A stretch of 64,000 nucleotides of DNA, from contig NZ_JBKQGY010000006.1 of the NCBI RefSeq assembly GCF_050487225.1, positions 20,713-84,712 on the forward strand, in the 5' to 3' direction. The stretch is from Paenalcaligenes sp050487225. GTDB lineage: Bacteria; Pseudomonadota; Gammaproteobacteria; Burkholderiales; Burkholderiaceae_B. Numbering within the stretch: position 1 is the first letter of the stretch; each line of letters opens with the position of its first letter. Position numbers and translations under genes: made by a program. A model generated the notes under the pieces. That model was given only the letters and a program-made list of their open reading frames with translations, did no database searches and was not told the origin of the DNA. Positions 8,701-16,955 of the stretch are shown in pieces.

Positions 8701-8961
8701 ATTTTCTGTTAGCAGACGACATAAACAATAATTACTGGTCTCTAGCCATCATCTTAGCCACTCAAGCATGGCCTTAAGCTTGTGCGTGATGATCGTGTTT
8801 CCCTACTGTACGTGCGATACGTAATACATCATAAGAGAGTTCATTACTGATTCCCATATCAATGAACTCCTATGAGTTATCTTATGTATGGAGTTTCCTA
8901 GAACAACCTGTGTACGATATCTGCCATCAACTAAACATAGCCACAAGCGCTACCCTCACTA

Positions 8962-9050
8962 GCGCAACAGTGAGATATTAGAAGCATCCAATAAAGTTCT
9001 ACAGAACATCGTTCAGCATCAGCCTATAGTCCGGCATTCGCTGTGATACA
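8962..9050 (+). repeat. Left arm of a degenerate inverted repeat flanking the PIN-like gene
   Basis: In the 376-base gap 8705-9080 I see no gene, but 8962-9050 aligns with the reverse complement of 10222-10309. By eye about 64 of 88 aligned positions agree, with cores GCAACAG, ATCCA, AAAGTTCT, CATC, AGCCT, GGCATTCG and GTGATA in the same order. Weaker likeness continues outward. Both arms contain short frames ending in TGA at the same aligned place, so they may be two decayed copies of an old coding end. Confidence 0.7.
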
Positions 9051-9080
9051 GACACATAAACGGCATAAATAGTTTTGTGA

Positions 9081-10109
9081 TTAATTATCTGCCTGCTGTT
9101 TGTGAAATGTTATTTTTGCGACTTTTGTATGACAACCAAGATACTCGTAAACTGCTTCTGTTTTTATGACAAATTTTTCGTCTAGAGAAAACAAAACATC
9201 TATGAAAGATGCCATAGCCGCATGGTCTGCATCACTCATAGCAGCCACCAATCTTCTTTCTTTTTTCATATTAGAATCTGACACATACCCTATGAAATTT
9301 AATAAGTTATAAATGGCTCTTATTTTTTCATGTGTATGCATTTCTCTTTTGTATATTTCATTCCAAGATATACCAAGAAATTGCTCTATTGAGAAATTTT
9401 TGTAATCATCAACCCTTTTATATAGATCAAATATTTTCTCTATGACATTTGGTGGCTTTATGTTGTTGAGAATTTTTGGGGTTATTTCAACTTCTGACCT
9501 GTAGGTTTGTACTCCGGAAAATCCCAAGTCATCACTTACATATTTTTTCATATGCTCAGAAGACTGAGCAAGAGCAGCATCAAAAGACTCTTGAAACCCA
9601 GAGGTTCTGTTCTTTATTTTTTCATAAACATCTGGATTTATTTCTCTTATTTCGTTGTTTTTTTCTGATAAATCATTAACTAATTCAGAAAATGAATTTT
9701 TTTGATACTTATTTATCTCCTCGAACCCAACTCCATTTAGACCACCATACATTTTTAATAGTGATTTTATTGTTGACTCTTCTATACCCTCATAAATGGA
9801 GGACAGGTTTTCACAGTATTCAGAAAATACATCTTTTGGGCTAAGGCTGGTATAGTATGCAAAATTCGTTGAATCAAATTCATCTGTTAATATTATTCTT
9901 ATATGCTCTGCTTCTAAAAAACAAAGAGCATCTATAAATCTAGGAGCTCCAAGTCCAGATCTTTTTATTTCCTTCAGGGTTGCATCAGAGTAAACTACCC
10001 GATAGTTATCCCTAATATATCCAAAGAATTCAAGCCAATAGCCCTTTGAGAGCTTATCAAGAAAGTTGTGATCAAGGTATGCTGTCTTTTTCTCTAAGCT
10101 TGCTGTCAC
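9081..10109 (-). CDS. PIN-like-domain protein with long helical insert (putative nuclease)
   Basis: I do not recognise this 342-residue protein by name, but its ends look like a split PIN nuclease domain. The N-terminus has a beta strand with an acidic pair (AYLDHNFLDKL, Asp 13) and a second acidic site near Glu 47 (DATLKEIKRSG). The C-terminus has SDADHAAMASFIDVLFSLD (Asp 293, 295 and 304), then FVIKTEAVYEYLG, the usual late PIN strand. About 200 charged helical residues lie between. The gene is visibly AT-rich against its surroundings, suggesting transfer. It uses a GTG start (AGGA nine bases upstream) and lies inside an inverted repeat and between duplicated tRNA-Arg units. RNase or defence activity is inference. 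Confidence 0.7.
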   Translation of the reverse strand: MTASLEKKTAYLDHNFLDKLSKGYWLEFFGYIRDNYRVVYSDATLKEIKRSGLGAPRFIDALCFLEAEHIRIILTDEFDSTNFAYYTSLSPKDVFSEYCENLSSIYEGIEESTIKSLLKMYGGLNGVGFEEINKYQKNSFSELVNDLSEKNNEIREINPDVYEKIKNRTSGFQESFDAALAQSSEHMKKYVSDDLGFSGVQTYRSEVEITPKILNNIKPPNVIEKIFDLYKRVDDYKNFSIEQFLGISWNEIYKREMHTHEKIRAIYNLLNFIGYVSDSNMKKERRLVAAMSDADHAAMASFIDVLFSLDEKFVIKTEAVYEYLGCHTKVAKITFHKQQADN

Positions 10110-10221
10110 AGTAAACAGTCCTAATATGATGTTCTAGAGGAATTTCTGGCTAACTCATGCTGTTAGAGTTGAGGGACAAGCACAAAACAATACTTCCCAT
10201 TTTGATGCTCAATAGCCTCCA

Positions 10222-10309
10222 TATCACTGCGAATGCCAGAGCCGCAGGCTCAGTGCAGAAAGATGCTCTACAGAACTTTGCTGGATACTGCTAAGACATC
10301 GCTGTTGCA
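10222..10309 (-). repeat. Right arm of the inverted repeat flanking the PIN-like gene
   Basis: Reverse complement partner of 8962-9050 (see that entry). It lies in the 305-base gap 10110-10414, upstream of the PIN-like gene, so that gene is enclosed by the two arms. No other gene is visible in this gap. Confidence 0.7.
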
Positions 10310-10414
10310 CCGGTGAGATAGAGTACCTTCGGCTATAGATTCAACTGACATCGGACTCCATACTCTGACCGTTCTAGACAACCACATACACAGATAGATC
10401 TTGGGAGTGCGATA

Positions 10415-10885
10415 TTACTCCTCAGAAAGCTCTATACCATTGCCATCACCAAAGCCATCGTGCACCCATGCCACAACAGGCACGGCGTAGCTCCAACCAC
10501 CGGCTTTCCACCAGCACTCGGCAAACCATGCTTGCGTCGTATTAGCGGCAATGGCCAAACCATCAAACTCCTCATCGAGGAAATAGTCTTCGTGAAAGCT
10601 ATCCATCTTCTCTAAACCTATGGAAAGCTCCATGGCTCTGCCAGCAAAGATAGAAAGGTCGTTATTGTCGACTTTGTTATTCTCGCCGCTGTAGTAAATC
10701 CACGCAGATGGGGTTTCCAAACCGTCTTCGCCAAAGAAAATTTGCACTTCAGCGCTGAGCACAGTATCGGGCACTGGTCGTGTCAACAACGCACGTAACT
10801 CGTTGATAAGATGCTTGGATGCCTTTTCCAAGCAGCGTCTATAACGGGTTTGAAATTGCGTTGTACTTAGCCCAAATGGAACCAT
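10415..10885 (-). CDS. Small acidic cytoplasmic protein, unknown function
   Basis: 156 residues, no signal peptide and no membrane helix. The N-terminal 35 residues are basic and helical (FQTRYRRCLEKASKHLINEL); the rest is strongly acidic and aromatic, ending AECWWKAGGWSYAVPVVAWV and an Asp/Glu-rich tail. I recognise no family; the composition resembles some immunity or antitoxin-type proteins but nothing proves that. It sits between the right inverted-repeat arm and tRNA-Arg copy 2, on the same strand as the PIN-like gene but 305 bases ahead of it. Base composition is nearer the window average than that of the PIN-like gene. Confidence 0.7.
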   Translation of the reverse strand: MVPFGLSTTQFQTRYRRCLEKASKHLINELRALLTRPVPDTVLSAEVQIFFGEDGLETPSAWIYYSGENNKVDNNDLSIFAGRAMELSIGLEKMDSFHEDYFLDEEFDGLAIAANTTQAWFAECWWKAGGWSYAVPVVAWVHDGFGDGNGIELSEE

Positions 10886-11010
10886 GCGTAGATACTCCTA
10901 ATGCAGCGATAAGGCCGCTAGCCTAAAGACAAGGCTGCATCATAACATTCGACTTTGGCACATCCACACAGCCCTTTACACTGCCGTATACCCTATCTAG
11001 TAAATTATTC

Positions 11011-11040
11011 TTGCGCCGGTATTATATTTAGTGTTATAGT
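11011..11040 (+). promoter_or_regulatory. Promoter of tRNA-Arg copy 2
   Basis: TTGCGC at 11011-11016 and TATAGT at 11035-11040, again with an 18-base spacer. The -10 region is shared with copy 1 but the -35 box is weaker, so this copy may be expressed less. Confidence 0.6.
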
Positions 11041-11052
11041 TTACTTCTCACA

Positions 11053-11129
11053 GCGGCTGTAGCTCAGTTGGATAGAGTACTTGGCTACGAACCAAGGGGT
11101 CGTGAGTTCGAATCTTGCCAGCCGCGCCA
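11053..11129 (+). tRNA. tRNA-Arg (anticodon ACG), copy 2
   Basis: 77 nt with encoded CCA, identical base for base to the tRNA at 8584-8660, including acceptor stem, ACG anticodon and T-arm. Confidence 0.97.
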
Positions 11130-11139
11130 TATTTAGTAA

Positions 11140-11169
11140 AAAAGCCATTTCTTCGGAAATGGCTTTTTT
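11140..11169 (+). terminator. Terminator of tRNA-Arg copy 2
   Basis: Same TTCG-capped hairpin and T-run as after copy 1. Confidence 0.92.
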
Positions 11170-11298
11170 ATTTCCCACTTAGCTAACGACTAAGTCTCGT
11201 TCTGCTATCACCGTACTAACTCAGTACACTCCCCCGCTCACACTCTCCAGCCGCTACAATTCAATTTGCAATAGCACTTCTTACCTGTGAGCAGCAGC

Positions 11299-12045
11299 AT
11301 GAGCACATCTAAAAATTGGTTTGATCAAGGCGGGCAAGACTATGCACGCTTTCGTCCCGAATACCCTGCCGAACTGGCAAGCTTTCTTGCTTCTACTGTG
11401 CAAAAGCACCATCAAGCCCTAGATGTAGGGTGCGGCAATGGGCAGCTTACCCAATTATTAGCCGCGCATTTTGATACGGTTGTGGGCATAGATCCAAGCG
11501 CAGACCAGATCGCCAATAGCCCAGCACATGAACGTATACGTTATCAGTGTGCGCCTGCAGAAAAGCTGCCCCTAGCAGATAACTCTGTGAACCTGATTAC
11601 CGCCGCACAAGCCGCTCACTGGTTTCACTTACCTAGCTTTTACCAAGAGGTTCGTCGCATCGCTAAGCCCAATAGCGTGCTGGCGCTCATTAGCTACGGC
11701 GTACTGAATTTAGAGCCTGAGTTAGACCAACGTTTCCAGCACTTTTACTGGAATGAAATCGGCCCTTACTGGCCCGCTGAACGTAAACTCGTTGATGATG
11801 GCTATGCCACGTTGGATTTCCCTTTTGAAGAAATTGCAGCACCCGCACTGGAGATTCGCGTGCAGTGGAACCTTGCTGAATTTTTGGGCTATCTGTTTAC
11901 GTGGTCAGCCGTACGTCATGCCAAAGAAGCCGGTAGCGAAGATCTTATTCTGCAATTTGCCACGGACATTGCCATCGCATGGGGGGATGAAAACCGCCAA
12001 CGCAGTATTGTCTGGCCCATCAACATGCGCATTGGCAAACTCTAA
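11299..12045 (+). CDS. Class I SAM-dependent methyltransferase
   Basis: Rossmann-type methyltransferase of about 248 residues. Motif I, the SAM-binding glycine loop, is ALDVGCGNGQLTQLL; the acidic residue after strand 2 is in VVGIDPSADQI; motif II/III is APAEKLPLADNSVNLITAAQ. The opening WFDQGGQDYARFRPEYP is common in the UbiE/Tam-like group. No substrate can be read. I prefer the ATG at 11299 to the GTG at 11287, which adds only four residues; neither has a strong ribosome site. Monocistronic, starting after tRNA-Arg copy 2 and converging on the deacetylase gene. Confidence 0.85.
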   Translation: MSTSKNWFDQGGQDYARFRPEYPAELASFLASTVQKHHQALDVGCGNGQLTQLLAAHFDTVVGIDPSADQIANSPAHERIRYQCAPAEKLPLADNSVNLITAAQAAHWFHLPSFYQEVRRIAKPNSVLALISYGVLNLEPELDQRFQHFYWNEIGPYWPAERKLVDDGYATLDFPFEEIAAPALEIRVQWNLAEFLGYLFTWSAVRHAKEAGSEDLILQFATDIAIAWGDENRQRSIVWPINMRIGKL

Positions 12046-12062
12046 GCAACTGTTGTGTACCA

Positions 12063-12098
12063 CGTGCCGTAATGCCTAGACGATTGACGGCACGCCTT
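12063..12098. terminator. Candidate terminator between convergent genes
   Basis: CGTGCCGT at 12063-12070 pairs perfectly with ACGGCACG at 12087-12094, followed by CCTTTT. The loop is long (16 bases) and the T-run short, so this is only a moderate candidate for stopping the methyltransferase transcript. Confidence 0.45.
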
Positions 12099-12108
12099 TT
12101 GGCTCTGA

Positions 12109-13035
12109 TTACTCTGTAGTGGGTAGCGGCAACAACCCCAACGCTTCCAAACGCGGTTCTTCATACACCGAATCTTCCGCTGGGTAGCGCAAACCCTCTA
12201 CCCCTTTGAGTTTGGCATGTGCCCAAATAATGCTTTCCCCTGCAGGCAAGCTCTCTACTCCCGTCACATACAACGGGTCTTCAAATGCCTGTAATGGCGG
12301 CACAAAACTCCAGCCCTGCTGTTTGAAAGCCTGTATCACAGCAGGAATAGTTTCAGCATTAATACGATTGGTATGCAGCAGCAATACATGCGCAGAGCGT
12401 TGTTCCAGCACTTGTGTGCCCAATGTATCGTAATACGCCGCACGATCCAGCAAATGCTCTATATACGCTTCTTGCACTTGCTGTGCTTTGGCGGGTTCGC
12501 CTGCATCCATCCATGCGGAATAGACTTGGTTGTAATACCAGTCGCTGGCATCAATGGAAACCGGTGCCGCTTTATACCCGTGCAGGCGCATCCACTCACG
12601 TATGCCATCACGCTTCTCTACCGTATCGCCCTCTTTAAGATAAGGAAAACGCAGCATGGGTGTCCAATTGGGCAATGTGTTGAGTACTACATCGGCCTCA
12701 ACCACATCCGCAATAAAGTCATCCAACGATAATTGAGCAGACGCCAAGCTACGATGTTTGGAGGTGTGATTACCAACAGCATGCCCTTGCTCGCCCCATT
12801 GCCGTATCAGGGCTAAACCTGCCTCGCCGCCCAAGCGATCCAGTGCAGGAAACACCATCGCTGTCACGTCGGCGCTTTTCAACGCATCTAAAATAGCCTG
12901 ATTCCATGTAGACGCCTGCGGCTGTTTATCTGGGTTCAAACCATCGTCAAAGGTCAAACTTAAGGTTTGCGCTACGCTAGCTGTAGAGAGCAATGCAAAC
13001 GTTACTGCAGAGATCAATTTAAAGGCTTTTCTCAT
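12109..13035 (-). CDS. Secreted polysaccharide deacetylase (NodB-type)
   Basis: Carbohydrate esterase family 4 type enzyme that removes acetyl groups from N-acetyl sugars in polysaccharide or peptidoglycan, probably in the periplasm. With the ATG at 13035 the product is 308 residues and starts with a clear signal peptide (MRKAFKLISAVTFALLSTAS, cleavage after VAQ). Motif 1 is TFDDGLNPD (catalytic Asp and metal Asp), motif 2 is GNHTSKHRSL (metal His pair) and motif 3 is LRFPYL. The longer frame from 13101 would run through the terminator hairpin of the upstream pump gene and spoil the signal peptide, so I reject it. Single gene; target polysaccharide unknown. Confidence 0.88.
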   Translation of the reverse strand: MRKAFKLISAVTFALLSTASVAQTLSLTFDDGLNPDKQPQASTWNQAILDALKSADVTAMVFPALDRLGGEAGLALIRQWGEQGHAVGNHTSKHRSLASAQLSLDDFIADVVEADVVLNTLPNWTPMLRFPYLKEGDTVEKRDGIREWMRLHGYKAAPVSIDASDWYYNQVYSAWMDAGEPAKAQQVQEAYIEHLLDRAAYYDTLGTQVLEQRSAHVLLLHTNRINAETIPAVIQAFKQQGWSFVPPLQAFEDPLYVTGVESLPAGESIIWAHAKLKGVEGLRYPAEDSVYEEPRLEALGLLPLPTTE

Positions 13036-13070
13036 CACACCGTAGCCATAAAAAGCAGAGATAAAAACAA

Positions 13071-13094
13071 AAAAGGCCCACGGTATTGTGGGCC
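13071..13094 (-). terminator. Terminator of the DHA2 MFS gene
   Basis: GGCCCAC / GTGGGCC stem (13075-13094), read on the minus strand, is followed by TTTTTTGTTTTT. It lies downstream of the MFS stop at 13150. Confidence 0.88.
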
Positions 13095-13149
13095 CAACCA
13101 TGCTACAAAGTTGGCTTTATAAATTCAACCACTATGTGAGTGACTTTAC

Positions 13150-14703
13150 TCATACGGCTACGTCTGCCCTTTCTAACGCTGCCCGGGTTTCACGCCACGG
13201 CGCAAACACCATCACACTTAAGGCCGCCAAGGCGAATACGCTAAGCGCACCGTAGGTCATCACCCAGCCAAAGCCGTAAATCAATGCGGCATGCACGGCA
13301 TCCAGCGGCGCAGATACATGCGCCAGTAACTCGGCATTTTGCGCTATGGCCGTCACATCGCCGGCTGCGATTTTCTCGGCTAAGAAGCGTGTTTCATCAC
13401 TATCGGCCACATGCAACGTGTCCAACAGATAGGCTCTAATTCCCTCTACCAATACCAAGCCCATCACGGCAATATTAAATGCTAAGGAAATCATTCTGCC
13501 ACTGGTATCGGCACCCGAGGCCATGCCAGCTCGATCGGCTGATACTGCCGCCGTAATGGTATTGGTAGCCGTCGTATTCGTTAAACCTAGCCCTATCCCC
13601 GCGAGTACACAACCGGGCAATATCCACCAACCCGGCTGCGCAGAGACACTGCCTATTTTCATCAATACAAAGCCCAAGCCGATGGTAGACAAGCCTAAGG
13701 GAATCACCACGCCAGGCTGGTATCGCAATGACAGTCGCTCTGCCAGCGGGGGAATAAACAAAGTGGGTAAGGTATAGGCTAATAACGCCATACCCGTCTG
13801 TACGCTGTCGTAACCCAAACCCACATGGAAATAAATAGGCAGGTAAATGATAAATGGCCAGAAGCTAAAGTTTTGCCCCATTGAGCCTAATAGCGCCCCT
13901 GAGAATTTCCGTATTCTGAACACCGAGAACTCAATCATCGGCCTAGTGGCTAGGCGTTCGGCAATAACAAAAGCGATCACACTGATGGCAGATAGCACGA
14001 TGATCCCCAAGGCCGCCGCACTACCAAACCCTAAGACCGGGCCTTGTGTGACGAACAGCACCAAACAAAACACGGCAATGGATAAGGTCACAATGCCCGC
14101 TATATCTAAGCGTGTGGCGTTCGGGTCTACCGACTCTTGTACCCCCACAATGCTTAGTACCAACGTGATAACGGCCAAAGCACCATGAATTAAAAACACC
14201 CATTCCCAACTCGCTAAGGCCAAAATAGCCCCACCCACGATGGGACCAAAACCTAGCCCAGCACCAAACACAATGCCCCACCACGCAAAAGCCTTGCCGC
14301 GCTCTACGCCATCACGAAATTGGCTGGATAAAATCGCGATTTGGCAGATCAACATCATGGCTCCGCTTAACCCCTGCAAGAACCGCGCCACAATGAGCAC
14401 CGCCGCACTTTCGGTCAGACCACAGATCAGCGAGGTAATGCCAAAGGCGACGATGCCAAGCACAAAGACGCGTTTGCGCCCATAACGATCCGCTAACGTG
14501 CCCACCGCCATCAAAATGGTCGTCATGGCAATGGTGTAGGCGGCCATCACCCATTGCAATTGCCTAAAACTCGCGCCCATCACCTGTTCTATGGTGGACA
14601 AAATAGGCGGTACGCTAGAGATTTCCAAACCCAGCATCAACGCGGATAAACACACCGCAATCAGGGCAAATTTGCGCTGCTGTAGAGGTGAAAGTGACAT
14701 CAA
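13150..14703 (-). CDS. MFS drug efflux transporter, DHA2 (14-helix, EmrB/QacA-like)
   Basis: Inner-membrane proton antiporter of 517 residues, right for the 14-helix DHA2 family. The N-terminal half holds MAAYTIAMTTILMAVGTLAD and the motif A loop LADRYGRKRVFVLG between helices 2 and 3; a helix 4-5 region GLSGAMMLICQIAILSSQF follows, and motif C-like FGAGLGFGPIVGGAIL lies in helix 5, a mark of antiporters. A late large loop is near residues 430-470. It is divergent from the LysR gene at 14836 across a 132-base gap, the classic layout in which LysR controls its neighbour. The exported drug cannot be predicted. Confidence 0.9.
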   Translation of the reverse strand: MMSLSPLQQRKFALIAVCLSALMLGLEISSVPPILSTIEQVMGASFRQLQWVMAAYTIAMTTILMAVGTLADRYGRKRVFVLGIVAFGITSLICGLTESAAVLIVARFLQGLSGAMMLICQIAILSSQFRDGVERGKAFAWWGIVFGAGLGFGPIVGGAILALASWEWVFLIHGALAVITLVLSIVGVQESVDPNATRLDIAGIVTLSIAVFCLVLFVTQGPVLGFGSAAALGIIVLSAISVIAFVIAERLATRPMIEFSVFRIRKFSGALLGSMGQNFSFWPFIIYLPIYFHVGLGYDSVQTGMALLAYTLPTLFIPPLAERLSLRYQPGVVIPLGLSTIGLGFVLMKIGSVSAQPGWWILPGCVLAGIGLGLTNTTATNTITAAVSADRAGMASGADTSGRMISLAFNIAVMGLVLVEGIRAYLLDTLHVADSDETRFLAEKIAAGDVTAIAQNAELLAHVSAPLDAVHAALIYGFGWVMTYGALSVFALAALSVMVFAPWRETRAALERADVAV

Positions 14704-14835
14704 TAAACCTTTGAGAAAAACGATAATGCAGACACGCCCTGTGGCATGCCATCACAGGCTACTGATCTTAGTCATCCCACAACCATTCATCAATGCTATG
14801 CTTGAACATATCAGTAACAACAAATTTGAATAGAT

Positions 14836-15696
14836 ATGAGCAAGCCAATACTGGATGTGGACTCTGTACAGGCTTTTATCGCTATTGCGGATTTCCAAAG
14901 CTTTACCCGCGCAGCAGAAGCGCTAGGCAGCACGCAAGGTGCGATCAGCGTGAAACTAAAACGTCTAGAAGATAGGTTGGGCTATAAGCTACTAGAACGT
15001 ACGCCGCGCCAAGTACGCCTGTCGGCATCGGGTGCGCTGTTTCTGCAACCTGCCCGTGATTTCATTGTGGCGCACGATCGCGCAGTACAAGCCTTATCGT
15101 GCGAGTGCAGGCGCTTTAGGCTAGGCATAGCCGAACATGTGGCCGGCCCTGAAATCCCCACGCTACTGGCCCGACTCAATGCTCGCGACCCTGCCCTAAC
15201 CATCGAAGTGCGTATAGAAAACTCACGCTCGTTGCTAGACGCCTTTGATAACGGTGAACTGGATGCCGTGATTGTTCGACAAGAAGATGATCGTCGCGAT
15301 GGCGAAGACTTAGGCCCAGAACACTTTGGTTGGTTTGCGGCTCCTACCTTTCATCAGCCGCCAGGCACACCGTTACGCTTAGCCGCACTCGCACCGTGCT
15401 GTGGCGTACGTGATATTGCCACCCGTGCCTTAGAAACAGCCGAACTGGACTGGAGCGAAGTGTTTGTAGGCGGTGGCCATGCGGCGGTCATGGCTGCGGT
15501 ATCCGCCGGGTTAGCCATTGCCGCATTTTCGTGCCGCTTAGCGCCTGCCGATACCGTAGAGGTGAGTCAACGCATGGGCTTACCCACCCTCCCTTCATCA
15601 CGCATTATGTTGCATTCAACCCTAACCGATACCCGTTCACGTGATGCCTTACGTACTTTAGCGGCCGCTTACAGAGAACATCGAACACCGTCTTGA
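14836..15696 (+). CDS. LysR-family transcriptional regulator
   Basis: DNA-binding regulator of 286 residues. Winged helix-turn-helix at about 8-66 (FQSFTRAAEALGSTQGAISV, then LEDRLGYKLLERTPRQVRLS), followed by a periplasmic-binding-protein-like effector domain from about residue 90. The divergent DHA2 pump is the most likely target. The gene ends inside the 3' end of the oppositely oriented frameshifted MFS gene (28-base tail overlap). Effector unknown. Confidence 0.92.
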   Translation: MSKPILDVDSVQAFIAIADFQSFTRAAEALGSTQGAISVKLKRLEDRLGYKLLERTPRQVRLSASGALFLQPARDFIVAHDRAVQALSCECRRFRLGIAEHVAGPEIPTLLARLNARDPALTIEVRIENSRSLLDAFDNGELDAVIVRQEDDRRDGEDLGPEHFGWFAAPTFHQPPGTPLRLAALAPCCGVRDIATRALETAELDWSEVFVGGGHAAVMAAVSAGLAIAAFSCRLAPADTVEVSQRMGLPTLPSSRIMLHSTLTDTRSRDALRTLAAAYREHRTPS

Positions 15697-16873
15697 GTAC
15701 CGCCGCGCTGACCCGCCGTAGCACCTATGCTGGTGCTGCGCTGCTTCCTGTATGGCATCAGGCTACACACACCTAAAAAGGCCAACGCTATGCCTACCCA
15801 CAATGGTGAACGTACACCGTAACCTGCGGCAATGCCTAAGCCGCCCATCCATGCCCCCACACCTAAGCCTATGTTAATCACGGATGTGTGGACGGTATTC
15901 ACCAACGCACCTGGGTGTGCGGTGCGCATCACTCGCGCAATCATGGCAGGGTTCATCGGCACACCCACCATACCTATTACTACCAGAGCCCTACGCTCAC
16001 TGCCTTGTACTCTCCCCATAGCGCAAATACGGTTAATGCCGCCATGAGTGTGCATAAGCCCCACAGCATGATGGGCATGGTATAGCGATCAGCATAGCGA
16101 CCCACAATGCTGTTTCCCACCACATTGGCCGCGCCGTACAACGCTAATAACCACGGGATAGATGCTGCCGTAAAGCCTGTGACCTGAGTAAGAATAGGCG
16201 CAAAGTAGCTAAATGCGGCGAAGGTTGCTCCGATGATCAATGCACTGGTCGCATAGGCCGCCCACAAATGACGGTTTTTGAATTCTCGCAGTTCAGCTGC
16301 TAGGCTCACCACGGCCACCCCTTGAGAACGCGGCACCAGCCATACAATCAACAACATGCTCAACACGGCTAACGCCACCACCAACCAGAAGCTGGCTCGC
16401 CATCCCCACTGTTGATCAATGATGGTCGCCATCGGCACACCCATTACCGTTGCTAGCATTAACCCACCTACCACAATAGATGCCGCTCGCCCTCTGGCTT
16501 CAGCGGTCACGATGTCAGCACAAATCGCCAACGCCGCACCAAAACATGCGGAACCTGCCACGCCAGTCACTACGCGCGCAATCGCCATCAACTCGTAACT
16601 GCTAGCGGAAGCCGCCACGGATTGTGCTGCCGCATAAAAACCCAATAAGCACAGCAAGGCTTTTTTATTGGGAACGCCCAATCGTAGTAACAGCACGGTC
16701 AGCACGGGACCACCCACTACCATGCCTATGGCATATAACGAAATCAAATACCCTACTTGCGTTACCGACACATCGAACGCATGCGTCAGGGATGGCATCA
16801 TGCCTGCCACCATGAATTCTGAGGTAGTGAGTGAAAAAATGGTCATTCCCAATATATAAACAACGAGTGGCAT
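15669..16873 (-). pseudogene. Frameshifted MFS transporter (DHA1, AraJ/Bcr-like)
   Basis: Two minus-strand frames together make one 12-helix sugar/drug-efflux-type MFS protein of about 400 residues. The first (16873-15980) starts MPLVVYILGMTIFSLTTSEF, with LRLGVPNKKALLCLLGFYAA after helix 2, and stops after VSVGLW. The second resumes as ALVVIGMVGVPMNPAMIARV and carries the last helices to 15669. The break is near 15985-15995 beside a GGG run and is repaired by adding one base (or removing two). Either the gene is inactivated by a one-base deletion or the base was lost in sequencing. It is next to a TetR gene that shares an operator-like motif with it, so it was probably that repressor's target. 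Confidence 0.85.
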
Positions 16874-16891
16874 GGGTTATCCTCTTAATAC

Positions 16892-16905
16892 TTTACCAAT
16901 CAGTA
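16892..16905. promoter_or_regulatory. Candidate TetR operator before the frameshifted MFS gene
   Basis: TTTACCAATCAGTA at 16892-16905 matches the palindrome TTTACCGATCGGTC found upstream of the TetR gene except at the two centre-flanking purines and the last base. It lies 19 bases before the MFS start, where a bound repressor would block transcription. Confidence 0.45.
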
Positions 16906-16910
16906 CAAAA

Positions 16911-16940
16911 ACAAAACAAAAGAACCGGCACAAGGCCGGT
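16911..16940 (-). terminator. Terminator of the TetR gene
   Basis: On the minus strand, stem ACCGGC / GCCGGT (16924-16940) with a CTTGT loop is followed by TTCTTTTGTTTTGT, just past the TetR stop at 16956. Confidence 0.75.
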
Positions 16941-16955
16941 CATCACATATCACAC

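Larger units (their letters stand above)
8576..8704 (+). repeat. Direct repeat copy 1 (tRNA-Arg plus terminator unit)
   Basis: A 129-bp segment covering the end of the leader, the complete tRNA-Arg and its terminator is repeated without a mismatch at 11045-11173. Weaker similarity continues on both sides (shared -10 box TATAGT upstream, TTAGC and ACGAC blocks downstream). The two copies bracket the PIN-like gene region. Confidence 0.9.
11045..11173 (+). repeat. Direct repeat copy 2 (tRNA-Arg plus terminator unit)
   Basis: Exact 129-bp duplicate of 8576-8704, offset by 2469 bases. Recombination between the copies would remove the PIN-like gene and the 156-residue gene and leave one intact tRNA-Arg. 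Confidence 0.9.

Noticed and set aside
8576..11173. Integrative element with attL/attR at the tRNA
   Set aside because: The repeat is a complete tRNA with promoter and terminator rather than a short 3' tRNA fragment, and no integrase gene lies between the copies.
15980..16064. Programmed frameshifting in the MFS gene
   Set aside because: No slippery heptamer of the X_XXY_YYZ kind or stimulatory structure is visible at the break; a simple indel explains it better.
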